From Fusobacterium sp. (lineage in GTDB: Bacteria; Fusobacteriota; Fusobacteriia; Fusobacteriales; Fusobacteriaceae): a stretch of 5,504 nt of DNA. The stretch's first letter is position 1; every line of letters begins with the position of its first letter. The DNA lies in NCBI GenBank assembly GCA_020024855.1, contig JAHHTB010000128.1:1-5504 (forward strand), given 5' to 3'. A model generated the notes under the pieces. The model was given only the letters and a program-made list of their open reading frames with translations. It searched no databases and was not told the origin of the DNA. Shown one piece after another: positions 1 through 4,910 of this stretch. The translations under genes were made by a program, and so were the position numbers.

Positions 1-37
1 GGTAAAATGAATATATTTTTAAGGAGAAGATGTAAAG

Positions 38-487
38 ATGACAAGTAATGGAAAAGTGATAGGAATAAATGGAAATAAAGTAAAATTAAGAATGTTTAAA
101 GAGAGTTCTTGTGCACATTGTTCTGGGTGTGGAGAAGCAAATAAACTTGCTAGAGAATTAGAGATAACTTACGATGGAAATGTAGAAATAGGAGATATAG
201 TAACATTTGAATTAGAAGATATAAAAATGTTGAAAATAGGATTTATAGTTTATATTCTTCCTATATTAATGATGATAATTGGATTTTTTATAAGTAAAAA
301 AATGGGAGCAGAGGAAAAATTAAGTGTATTAGTGTCATTTATTTTTCTTATAGGTTCATTTGTTTGTCTTCATATATATGATAAGTATTTTGTAAAAGAA
401 AAAGTTGATATGAGGGTTGTAGCAGTTGAAAAAGATACTGAAACTTTTAGTGCAGATAGTTGTGTAGGAAATAACAAGGAGCAATAA
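38..487 (+). CDS. rseC: RseC/MucC family (SoxR-reducing system type) membrane protein
   Basis: This 149-residue protein has the RseC/MucC layout. A short N-terminal cytoplasmic domain carries a Cys cluster (C25-x2-C28-x2-C31, followed by G32). Two hydrophobic helices follow at about residues 65-86 and 95-114, and then a short polar tail. Family members in E. coli and Pseudomonas modulate the RpoE/AlgU envelope-stress sigma factor, and RseC is also linked to reduction of the iron-sulphur regulator SoxR. Whether either role applies here is unknown, since no rpoE, soxR or rnf genes lie in view. The cysteines suggest metal or Fe-S binding or a redox role. The ATG at 38 is preceded by AAGGAG at 21-26. 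An ATG at 30 is followed at once by a stop and cannot be the start. The stop overlaps the next start by one base (TAATG), so the two are translationally coupled. The symbol reflects family membership only. Confidence 0.8.
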   Translation: MTSNGKVIGINGNKVKLRMFKESSCAHCSGCGEANKLARELEITYDGNVEIGDIVTFELEDIKMLKIGFIVYILPILMMIIGFFISKKMGAEEKLSVLVSFIFLIGSFVCLHIYDKYFVKEKVDMRVVAVEKDTETFSADSCVGNNKEQ

Positions 488-951
488 TGAGAAAAAAATA
501 TGTTGTTATTATATTTTTAATTCTAAGTGTATTAAGTTTTGGAAAATTTCAAAAAGTCTCAAAATATCAAATAAAAGATGTTGGAGATATAACTATTTCT
601 CTTGTAGGAAATGAACCTTTAACAGGAATGGTAATAGATGGAAAAGATAGAGAATATTATGAAAAGGGAAAGCCAGATGGAAAATGGATAGCTTTTTATG
701 ATAATGGTAAAATGAAATCTATTGAAAATTGGAAAGATGGTATGCTCCATGGAAAATATATTCTTTATAGTGAAAATGGGAAAAAGGTTTTAGAAACATA
801 TTATAAAGAGGGAATAGACAATGGAAAATATGCAATATATTATCCAAATGGAAAACCTAGAATTTTAGGAAAAATAAAAAACGGAGTTCCAGTTGGTAAA
901 TGGGAAAAATATAATGAAAATGGAAAACTTTTGGGTGTTAGTAAATATTAA
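487..951 (+). CDS. Exported MORN-like repeat protein (YwqK-type)
   Basis: This 154-residue protein starts with a Sec signal peptide: basic MRKK, a hydrophobic core at about 5-18, and a plausible signal peptidase I site after S17-F18-G19. The rest consists of MORN-variant repeats of the kind found in proteins annotated as YwqK-family antitoxin-like. Repeat units begin with G-K-[W/Y] at residues 65, 89, 113 and 137, an exact 24-residue period, each carrying a central [D/E/P]-N-G-K motif (72-75, 96-99, 120-123, 144-147). Such repeats form beta-hairpin stacks, but ligands are mostly unknown. The signal peptide points to a periplasmic or outer-membrane-associated location, which argues against a cytoplasmic antitoxin role. 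No toxin gene is adjacent. It is coupled to the upstream gene by a 1-nt overlap, with AAGGAG at 476-481. The family call is firm; the function is unknown. Confidence 0.78.
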   Translation: MRKKYVVIIFLILSVLSFGKFQKVSKYQIKDVGDITISLVGNEPLTGMVIDGKDREYYEKGKPDGKWIAFYDNGKMKSIENWKDGMLHGKYILYSENGKKVLETYYKEGIDNGKYAIYYPNGKPRILGKIKNGVPVGKWEKYNENGKLLGVSKY

Positions 952-966
952 ATTTAAGGAGAAATA

Positions 967-1230
967 ATGGAGCATTATAAATTTAATCAAAATAGAGAAT
1001 GTGAATATTTTCCTTGCCATAAAATAGAAAATCCGGAAGAAAATTTTAGTTGTATGTTTTGTTATTGCCCTCTTTATATGTTAGGAAAAGAGTGTGGAGG
1101 AAATTTTAAATATACAGAAAGAGGAATAAAAGATTGTTCGGACTGTGTTCTTCCTCATTTAAAAGAAACATCATATAAACATATTATGAGTAAGATAAAA
1201 CTTGTAATAGAAAAAACTAGAGAAAAATAA
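967..1230 (+). CDS. Small cysteine-rich metal-binding protein
   Basis: This 87-residue protein has eight cysteines: C12, C17, C29, C32, C34, C43, C57 and C60. Several are paired as CxxC or CxC, as in C29-x2-C32-x-C34 and C57-x2-C60, and H18 and H64 lie close by. The motif order, including the CFCYCPLY-like centre and the GI-x-DCS-x-C stretch, matches the 'cysteine-rich small domain' family (PF04071 from memory). That domain occurs as a stand-alone protein in anaerobes and is sometimes fused to cobamide-biosynthesis proteins. The pattern suggests a structural zinc or Fe-S site. The C-terminal 20 residues are a lysine-rich helix. There is no signal peptide or membrane segment, so it is probably cytosolic. 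ATG 967 is preceded by AAGGAG at 956-961, and the 15-bp gap to the previous stop suggests the same operon. No terminator is visible before the 5S promoter. Biological role unknown. Confidence 0.75.
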   Translation: MEHYKFNQNRECEYFPCHKIENPEENFSCMFCYCPLYMLGKECGGNFKYTERGIKDCSDCVLPHLKETSYKHIMSKIKLVIEKTREK

Positions 1231-1240
1231 ATAAAAAAAT

Positions 1241-1269
1241 TTGACAAATAAAAAAGAATATGATATCAT
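1241..1269 (+). promoter_or_regulatory. Strong sigma-70 promoter of the 5S rRNA gene
   Basis: A perfect -35 TTGACA (1241-1246) and a -10 TATCAT (1264-1269) are separated by exactly 17 bp. A TGA directly before the -10 (1261-1263) adds an extended -10. A start about 6-7 bases after the -10 falls at 1275-1276, which is the predicted 5' end of 5S rRNA. The promoter begins only 10 bp after the stop of the upstream gene. Seen directly by motif; not experimentally mapped. Confidence 0.85.
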
Positions 1270-1274
1270 TATTT

Positions 1275-1394
1275 TGCTTAGAAACAATAGCTACAGGGGT
1301 ACACCTAGTTACATTTCGAACCTAGAAGTTAAGCCTGTAAACGCTGAAAGTACTTGGGGGGCAGCCCTCTGGGAGGATAGGAAGTTTCTAAGCA
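1275..1394 (+). rRNA. rrf: 5S ribosomal RNA, stand-alone gene
   Basis: This is a complete 5S rRNA of about 120 nt. The 10-bp closing helix I pairs TGCTTAGAAA (1275-1284) with TTTCTAAGCA (1385-1394). Helix II pairs TACAGG (1292-1297) with CCTGTA (1334-1339), extended by AGC/GCT (1289-1291 with 1343-1345). Helix III has CTAG (1305-1308) with CTAG (1322-1325). The conserved CGAAC (1317-1321) and AGAAGTTAAGC (1324-1334) lie at the expected places, as does the GGGAGGATAGG segment near the 3' side. It forms the central protuberance of the large ribosomal subunit with uL5, uL18 and bL25. Protein genes flank it on both sides, so it is not part of a 16S-23S-5S operon. It has its own promoter upstream and a T-tract immediately downstream. 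A reading frame crossing it on the same strand is non-coding. End positions are uncertain by 1-3 nt. Confidence 0.93.
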
Positions 1395-1408
1395 TTTTTT
1401 ATTTTTTT
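1385..1408 (+). terminator. T-tract terminator directly after 5S helix I
   Basis: The 3' arm of 5S helix I (1385-1394) runs straight into TTTTTTATTTTTTT (1395-1408). The folded 5S RNA, closed by its 10-bp helix, could itself act as the hairpin of an intrinsic terminator. An additional A/T-only inverted repeat, TTTTATTTTTT (1397-1407) with AAAAAATAAAA (1411-1421), follows and may help. That the RNA body is the terminator stem is inferred. Confidence 0.6.
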
Positions 1409-1410
1409 GT

Positions 1411-1459
1411 AAAAAATAAAAAAAAATGAAAATAAATTATTATAATCTATTTTCATTTT
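1411..1459 (-). terminator. Intrinsic terminator of thyA-folA, possibly bidirectional
   Basis: An inverted repeat with 12-bp arms, 1423-1434 and 1448-1459 (core ATGAAAATA/TATTTTCAT), encloses a 13-nt loop. Read on the minus strand it lies just past the folA stop at 1467 and is followed by an almost pure T-run (complement of 1411-1425). On the plus strand it is followed by a weaker T-rich stretch (1462-1476), so it may also stop read-through from the 5S gene. The stem has only one G-C pair per arm, but the arms match perfectly. Confidence 0.7.
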
Positions 1460-1466
1460 CATAATT

Positions 1467-1946
1467 TTATTTTTTATAAACACAAGCTATAAAATCATTG
1501 TATTCTGTTTCAGACACAAGTTTATATCCATATTTTTCAACATTTGGAAAGTAAAGAGGATTTTTTGCTTCATTAACTTTAACATGAGGTTTTAATTTTG
1601 AAATATAGATATTGTCCATTTCATAATTATCAAGATAGTATTTATAAATAGTATACCCACCACAAATAAAAATATTTTTTTCACTATTTTCATACTTTTT
1701 AATAATATCCTCAAGTTTTGTATCAGCACTAAGAATGATAACTTCTCTATTTTTTTTCATTAGATTTAAAGGAACATATTTAGCAGTATTTTTTCCAAAA
1801 AGAACAATGTTTCCAATAGTTTTTGATTTATAATAAGTAAGCTCTTCTAATGAATGCCAAAGTAAACCATTTCCAACAGGAGTTTTATCTCCTATAAGAT
1901 TATCTTTTCCTACACAAACAATCATATTTAATTCAGGTTTATTCAT
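1467..1946 (-). CDS. folA: Dihydrofolate reductase, divergent
   Basis: The enzyme reduces dihydrofolate to tetrahydrofolate with NADPH, regenerating the cofactor oxidised by ThyA. It is 159 residues, the same length as E. coli FolA. Recognisable elements are the first strand IVCVGKDNLIG (9-19), W30-H31 with the acidic residue E35 at the catalytic Asp27 position, the cofactor loop FGKNT (50-54), R67 before IILS (likely contact for the folate glutamate, as Arg57 in E. coli), and the G96-G97 pair in IFICGGYTIY. Departures from the usual enzyme are a Met20-type loop about four residues longer (IG to W is ten residues, against six), S-L in place of L-P after W-H, K52 for the usual Arg, and S116 at the Thr113 position. 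The start at 1946 overlaps the thyA stop by 1 nt (TAATG), with GAGGTGG (complement of 1954-1960) as ribosome site. Pairing with thyA supports the call strongly. Confidence 0.9.
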   Translation of the reverse strand: MNKPELNMIVCVGKDNLIGDKTPVGNGLLWHSLEELTYYKSKTIGNIVLFGKNTAKYVPLNLMKKNREVIILSADTKLEDIIKKYENSEKNIFICGGYTIYKYYLDNYEMDNIYISKLKPHVKVNEAKNPLYFPNVEKYGYKLVSETEYNDFIACVYKK

Positions 1947-2770
1947 TATATAGCCACCTCATAGTTTATTTTTTCTCCATGTTGATAGTTTTCTAAGATA
2001 ACATCATCAGGTTTAAAATCATATATAGATTTAAAATTATCAATTTTTATAGTAGCTCCATTGAAAGGAGTTCTTTTTACTTGCTCTAAAAGTTCAGGCA
2101 TATGTCTATCATAAATATGAACATTATGAATATTCCAAATAATTTCAGCAGGTTGTAAATTACATTCCATAGCAACAAGTTTATGGAGTACAGAATATTG
2201 GAAAACATTTGCCACAAGTCCAAGAGCCACATCACAACTTCTTTGTCTTACTTCAAGATAAAGTTTTCCATTGATTACAGACCATTGAGTAAGATGTACA
2301 CAAGGTGTAAGAGCCATTTCATGAAGTTCTTCTGGAATCCAAAGCTCTGTCATAATTCTACGGCTATTTGGATTTTTTTTAAGTTCCTCAATAACATAAT
2401 CAAGCTGACTTTTATATCCAAAAGTTTTTTTAGCAATTTGGTATCCATATGCTTTTCCAATTGTACCATCTTCCATTTTCCATTCGTCCCAGAATTTACA
2501 TTTTAATTTATTAAGTTCATCAACATTATTAGATTGCATAATCCATATCCAATAAAGTTCTCTTATAGGAGATTTACTTGGTGCAAATCTAGTAGTAATG
2601 AGATGAGCTTCATCAGTTGAATTATCAAGCCTAAATTGATATCCTATGTAACTTTTATAATGAGCAGGAGTACCATCAGCATATTTTGTACGTACACTCC
2701 CCTCGCTCCAGATTCCTTTTTCGTTTATTGTTTCAACAATATTTTTATATATCTCATCAAATTTTGCCAT
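1946..2770 (-). CDS. thyA: Thymidylate synthase (ThyA)
   Basis: The enzyme methylates dUMP to dTMP using 5,10-methylene-tetrahydrofolate, releasing dihydrofolate for the downstream folA product. It has 274 residues. Family elements in order are R27 (phosphate loop), E71 in the RELYW segment, W94 in the FWDEW segment, DGTIGKAYGYQ (101-111), paired R137-R138, catalytic C157 in MALTPC, QRSCD (176-180), N188, and H218-x-Y220. These map onto E. coli R21, E58, W80, R126/R127, C146, R166-S167-D169, N177, H207 and Y209. Overall wording (RTKY-x-DGTPAH, LTPC, ANVFQY) is closest to the B. subtilis ThyA / phage phi3T type rather than the E. coli type. Unusual substitutions are VAN for the normal PFN (186-188) and HN for GD before VHIY (215-216). 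AAGGAG lies 6 nt upstream of the start (complement of 2777-2782). First gene of a two-gene operon. Confidence 0.95.
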   Translation of the reverse strand: MAKFDEIYKNIVETINEKGIWSEGSVRTKYADGTPAHYKSYIGYQFRLDNSTDEAHLITTRFAPSKSPIRELYWIWIMQSNNVDELNKLKCKFWDEWKMEDGTIGKAYGYQIAKKTFGYKSQLDYVIEELKKNPNSRRIMTELWIPEELHEMALTPCVHLTQWSVINGKLYLEVRQRSCDVALGLVANVFQYSVLHKLVAMECNLQPAEIIWNIHNVHIYDRHMPELLEQVKRTPFNGATIKIDNFKSIYDFKPDDVILENYQHGEKINYEVAI

Positions 2771-2805
2771 TTATCACTCCTTAAAAAATTTATTTATCAA
2801 AAAAC

Positions 2806-2814
2806 ATTTTATCA
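2806..2814 (-). promoter_or_regulatory. Candidate extended -10 promoter for thyA-folA
   Basis: On the minus strand, TGA (2814-2812) followed by TAAAAT (2811-2806) forms an extended -10 element about 35 nt upstream of the thyA start. An overlapping TATGAT (2816-2811) is an alternative. No convincing -35 hexamer is visible 16-18 bp upstream. In such A/T-rich spacer this is suggestive only. Confidence 0.45.
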
Positions 2815-2904
2815 TAAAAAGTATTTTTTTAAAAATTTTCTTTGATAGAAGAGAAATAAAAAAGTGATAAAACACTATTTATAATCATTTAGATGAAAAA
2901 AATA

Positions 2905-2913
2905 TGATATAAT
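2905..2913 (+). promoter_or_regulatory. Extended -10 promoter of the PHP phosphatase gene
   Basis: TGA (2905-2907) followed by a perfect TATAAT (2908-2913) forms an extended -10. The segment at the -35 distance (2885-2890, TCATTT) is poor, which the extended motif can compensate for. Predicted start is near 2920, giving a leader of about 37 nt before the ATG at 2957. Confidence 0.65.
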
Positions 2914-2956
2914 ATTTTTGAAAAATAAAATTTAAGTATATAAAAAGGAGTAAAAG

Positions 2957-3739
2957 ATGGATTATAAAATTGATTTACATGTACATAGCAATACAAATCC
3001 TCATGTTTTTAGTACAATTAAAGAAAATGCAGAATATGCAGCAGAGATAGGAATGAAAGTTATAGCAATAACAAATCATGGACCAGCTTTAGAAGACACT
3101 CCTCATTGGTGGCATCTTTTAAATGTGAGAATAGTTCCAGATTATATTAATGGTGTGAGAATTTTAAAAGGTGTTGAGGCAAATATAGTGGGAGAAAATG
3201 GAGAACTTGATATAAATCAAAAGATATATGAACAGATGGAAATAATACTTGCAGGTTTTCATGGGAATCATCTTTACTATAAAAATAAAGATAAAGAAAA
3301 AAATACAAAGGCTGTTATAAATCTTATGAAAACTCAAAAAGTAGATATATTAGTTCATTTGGGAAATCCAGAATTTCCAATTGATTATAGAAAAGTAGCA
3401 AAAACAGCAAAAGAATGTAATATTGCTATTGAATTAAATAATAGCTCTCTTAATGGAACAAGAATAGGTTCTGAAAAAACTTGTAGAGAACTTGCAAAGT
3501 ATGCAAAAGAATTTGGTTGTTTTATTTGTATAAATTCAGATTCACATTATTGTACTCAGATAGGTCATACTCCACTTGCAAGAGAGATAGCAGAGGAAAT
3601 AGATTATCCAAAAAATTTGATACTTAATTTTTCAGAAGAAATACTTTATAAATTTTTAGATGAGAGAAAAATACTAAGACCTAAAAAAATAACAGATAAT
3701 TATATAGCAACTTACTATCCAGCAATGAAAAAAGATTAA
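2957..3739 (+). CDS. PHP-domain phosphatase, YcdX family
   Basis: This 260-residue single-domain PHP protein closely follows E. coli YcdX, a trinuclear-zinc phosphoesterase. The nine expected metal ligands are all present: H8 and H10 (DLHVH), H16, H41 (ITNHGP), E74 (KGVEAN), H102 (AGFHG), H134 (LVHLGNP), and D195/H197 (NSDSH). Other family-typical stretches are DTPHWWH (47-53), ELNNSS (159-164) and GSE (171-173). It is probably cytosolic, with no signal or membrane segment. YcdX-type proteins hydrolyse phosphate esters in vitro and are tied to swarming in E. coli; the natural substrate is not known. One difference is N40 where YcdX has Asp in ITDHG. AAGGAG at 2945-2950 sits 6 nt before ATG. 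No terminator is seen after the stop, so its transcript may run into fabK. A histidinol phosphatase or polymerase PHP domain is less likely given the YcdX-like motifs. Confidence 0.88.
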   Translation: MDYKIDLHVHSNTNPHVFSTIKENAEYAAEIGMKVIAITNHGPALEDTPHWWHLLNVRIVPDYINGVRILKGVEANIVGENGELDINQKIYEQMEIILAGFHGNHLYYKNKDKEKNTKAVINLMKTQKVDILVHLGNPEFPIDYRKVAKTAKECNIAIELNNSSLNGTRIGSEKTCRELAKYAKEFGCFICINSDSHYCTQIGHTPLAREIAEEIDYPKNLILNFSEEILYKFLDERKILRPKKITDNYIATYYPAMKKD

Positions 3740-3744
3740 TAAAG

Positions 3745-3773
3745 TTGAATAATTTAAAAAAAAAAAGTATAAT
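3745..3773 (+). promoter_or_regulatory. Sigma-70 promoter of fabK
   Basis: A -35 TTGAAT (3745-3750, four of six matches to TTGACA) and a perfect -10 TATAAT (3768-3773) are separated by 17 bp. Transcription would start near 3780, giving a leader of about 45 nt that contains the palindrome at 3798-3813. It starts only six bases after the upstream stop codon. Confidence 0.75.
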
Positions 3774-3797
3774 ATTTCAAGAGAAAAATAGAAAAGG

Positions 3798-3813
3798 ATT
3801 AAATATATTTAAT
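3798..3813. repeat. Perfect 16-bp palindrome in the fabK leader
   Basis: ATTAAATATATTTAAT reads identically on both strands. It sits between the predicted fabK transcription start (about 3780) and the AGGAGG ribosome site (3815-3820). The position would suit an operator for a repressor of fatty-acid genes, but the sequence does not match the FapR or FabT consensus that I know. A/T-only palindromes also arise by chance in this base composition. Confidence 0.4.
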
Positions 3814-3824
3814 TAGGAGGATTT

Positions 3825-4772
3825 ATGAAAAATAATAGAGTATGTGAACTTTTAGGAATAAAATATCCAATACTTCAAGGAGCAATGGCTTGGATAGCAA
3901 ATGGAAATCTTGCAGGTCATGTTTCTAAAGAGGGAGGGCTTGGAATAATTGCAGGTGGAGGAATGCCTATTGATATTTTAAGAAATGAAATAAAAAAAGC
4001 CAAAGAAATTACAACAAATCCATTTGGTGTAAATTTAATGCTTATGATGCCCAATATAGAAGATCAAATAGATGTTTGTATTGAAGAAGGAGTAAAAGTT
4101 GTCACAACTGGAGCAGGAAATCCAGGAATCTATATGGAAAAGTTAAAATCAGCAGGAATAAAAGTAATTCCTGTTGTAGCTTCAGTGGCACTAGCTAAAA
4201 GAATGGAAAAAATTGGAGCAGATGCAGTTGTTGCAGAGGGAATGGAAGCAGGAGGGCATATTGGAGAAATTACAACAATGGCTTTAGTTCCTCAAATAGC
4301 AGAAGTAGTTTCAATTCCTGTTATAGCAGCAGGAGGAATAGGTGGAGGAAAACAATTCCTAGCAGCTTTTGCACTTGGTGCAGAAGGAGTTCAGGTTGGA
4401 ACAAAATTCTTAGTAGCTGATGAATGTACAGTTCATGATAATTATAAAGAAGCGATAATAAAAGCAAAGGATAGATCAACTGTAGCAACAGGAAATTATA
4501 CAGGACATCCTGTAAGAGTTATAAATAATAAGTTAGCTAAAGAGATGCTTGAAATGGAAAAACATGGTGCAACAGTTGAAGAACTTGAAAAAATGGGTAC
4601 AGGAAAATTAAGACTTGCAGCTGTTGAAGGAGATGTAAAAGAAGGAAGTGTTATGTCTGGACAGGTAGCAAGTATGGTAACAAAAAGAGAATCTGTAAAA
4701 GATATAATAGAAGGATTAATGAGAGATTTAGAAACAGAAAAAGAAAATCTTTTTAAATATTTTGGAAAATAA
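3825..4772 (+). CDS. fabK: Enoyl-ACP reductase II (FabK), FMN-dependent
   Basis: The enzyme reduces trans-2-enoyl-ACP to acyl-ACP, the last step of each type II fatty-acid elongation round, with FMN and NAD(P)H. It has 315 residues, against about 320 in Streptococcus pneumoniae FabK, and follows that protein closely: YPILQGAMAW (14-23), SKEGGLGII (34-42), PFGVNLML (66-73), EEGVKVVTTGAGNP (87-100), PVVASVALAKRMEKIGADAV (116-135), EGMEAGGHIG (138-147) with H145 at the catalytic histidine, PVIAAGGI (165-172), GVQVGTKF (188-195) and GSVMSGQ (274-280). The fold is the TIM barrel shared with 2-nitropropane dioxygenase / nitronate monooxygenase, the name automatic annotation may give. The long identity to FabK makes FabK the better call. 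FabK enzymes are not inhibited by triclosan. AGGAGG at 3815-3820 precedes the ATG. It is a single-gene unit with its own promoter and terminator; no other fab genes are nearby. Confidence 0.92.
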   Translation: MKNNRVCELLGIKYPILQGAMAWIANGNLAGHVSKEGGLGIIAGGGMPIDILRNEIKKAKEITTNPFGVNLMLMMPNIEDQIDVCIEEGVKVVTTGAGNPGIYMEKLKSAGIKVIPVVASVALAKRMEKIGADAVVAEGMEAGGHIGEITTMALVPQIAEVVSIPVIAAGGIGGGKQFLAAFALGAEGVQVGTKFLVADECTVHDNYKEAIIKAKDRSTVATGNYTGHPVRVINNKLAKEMLEMEKHGATVEELEKMGTGKLRLAAVEGDVKEGSVMSGQVASMVTKRESVKDIIEGLMRDLETEKENLFKYFGK

Positions 4773-4795
4773 AATTTTAAAATAAAAGAATTAAG

Positions 4796-4852
4796 AATAA
4801 AACCTGTAAACTTGTAAATTAAAAAATTTCAAGATGACAGGTTTTATTTTTA
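4796..4852 (+). terminator. Intrinsic terminator of fabK
   Basis: A long hairpin starts 24 nt after the fabK stop. Outer 12-bp arms AATAAAACCTGT (4796-4807) and ACAGGTTTTATT (4837-4848) pair perfectly. After a 3x3 internal loop, an inner stem pairs CTTG (4811-4814) with CAAG (4830-4833) and AAATT (4816-4820) with AATTT (4825-4829), with one bulged T at 4815 and an AAAA loop. The T-rich tail runs 4842-4851. It is the strongest hairpin terminator in the window. Confidence 0.88.
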
Positions 4853-4878
4853 TTAAAAAAATATTTTTGTTAAAATTA

Positions 4879-4910
4879 TAATAAAAAAATTACAGCTTTA
4901 TTTTTTATTA
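4879..4910. repeat. A/T-only inverted repeat upstream of the symporter promoter
   Basis: TAATAAAAAA (4879-4888) and TTTTTTATTA (4901-4910) are perfect 10-bp inverted arms around a 12-nt loop. The right arm overlaps the expected -35 region of the symporter promoter. It could be an operator, a weak second terminator, or chance in A/T-rich spacer. Confidence 0.3.

Larger units (their letters stand above)
2771..2956. other. Divergent intergenic region thyA / PHP phosphatase
   Basis: This 186-bp A/T-rich spacer separates two divergently transcribed genes and must hold promoters for both. It contains the candidate minus-strand thyA promoter near 2806-2814 and the plus-strand promoter at 2905-2913. 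A second TATAAT on the plus strand (2880-2885) has no clear -35. I see no convincing long operator, riboswitch or small gene. Confidence 0.7.

Noticed and set aside
1..48. Possible end of an upstream gene
   Set aside because: Frame 1 stays open to a TAA at 46-48, but frames 2 and 3 stop at 8-10 and 3-5. With so little sequence I cannot tell which, if any, is an upstream gene's end. The rseC ribosome site at 21-26 is the only element I can support here.
487..951. YwqK-type protein as antitoxin of a toxin-antitoxin pair
   Set aside because: The product has a signal peptide and no toxin-like gene is adjacent. The antitoxin label comes from family naming rather than from anything visible here.
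1241..1429. Open frame of 62 codons over the 5S region, starting at a TTG
   Set aside because: Its start is the -35 box of the 5S promoter, it covers the whole 5S rRNA and has no ribosome site. It is non-coding.
2183..2506. 107-codon open frame on the plus strand inside thyA
   Set aside because: It lies antisense within conserved thyA coding sequence, has no ribosome site and no recognisable domain.
2636..2845. 69-codon open frame on the plus strand over the thyA start
   Set aside because: It is antisense to thyA and its leader, has a low-complexity Phe/Lys-rich product and no ribosome site.
3825..4772. Nitronate monooxygenase instead of FabK
   Set aside because: The fold is shared, but the motif-by-motif match to streptococcal FabK, including EGMEAGGHIG and GSVMSGQ, fits enoyl-ACP reductase better.
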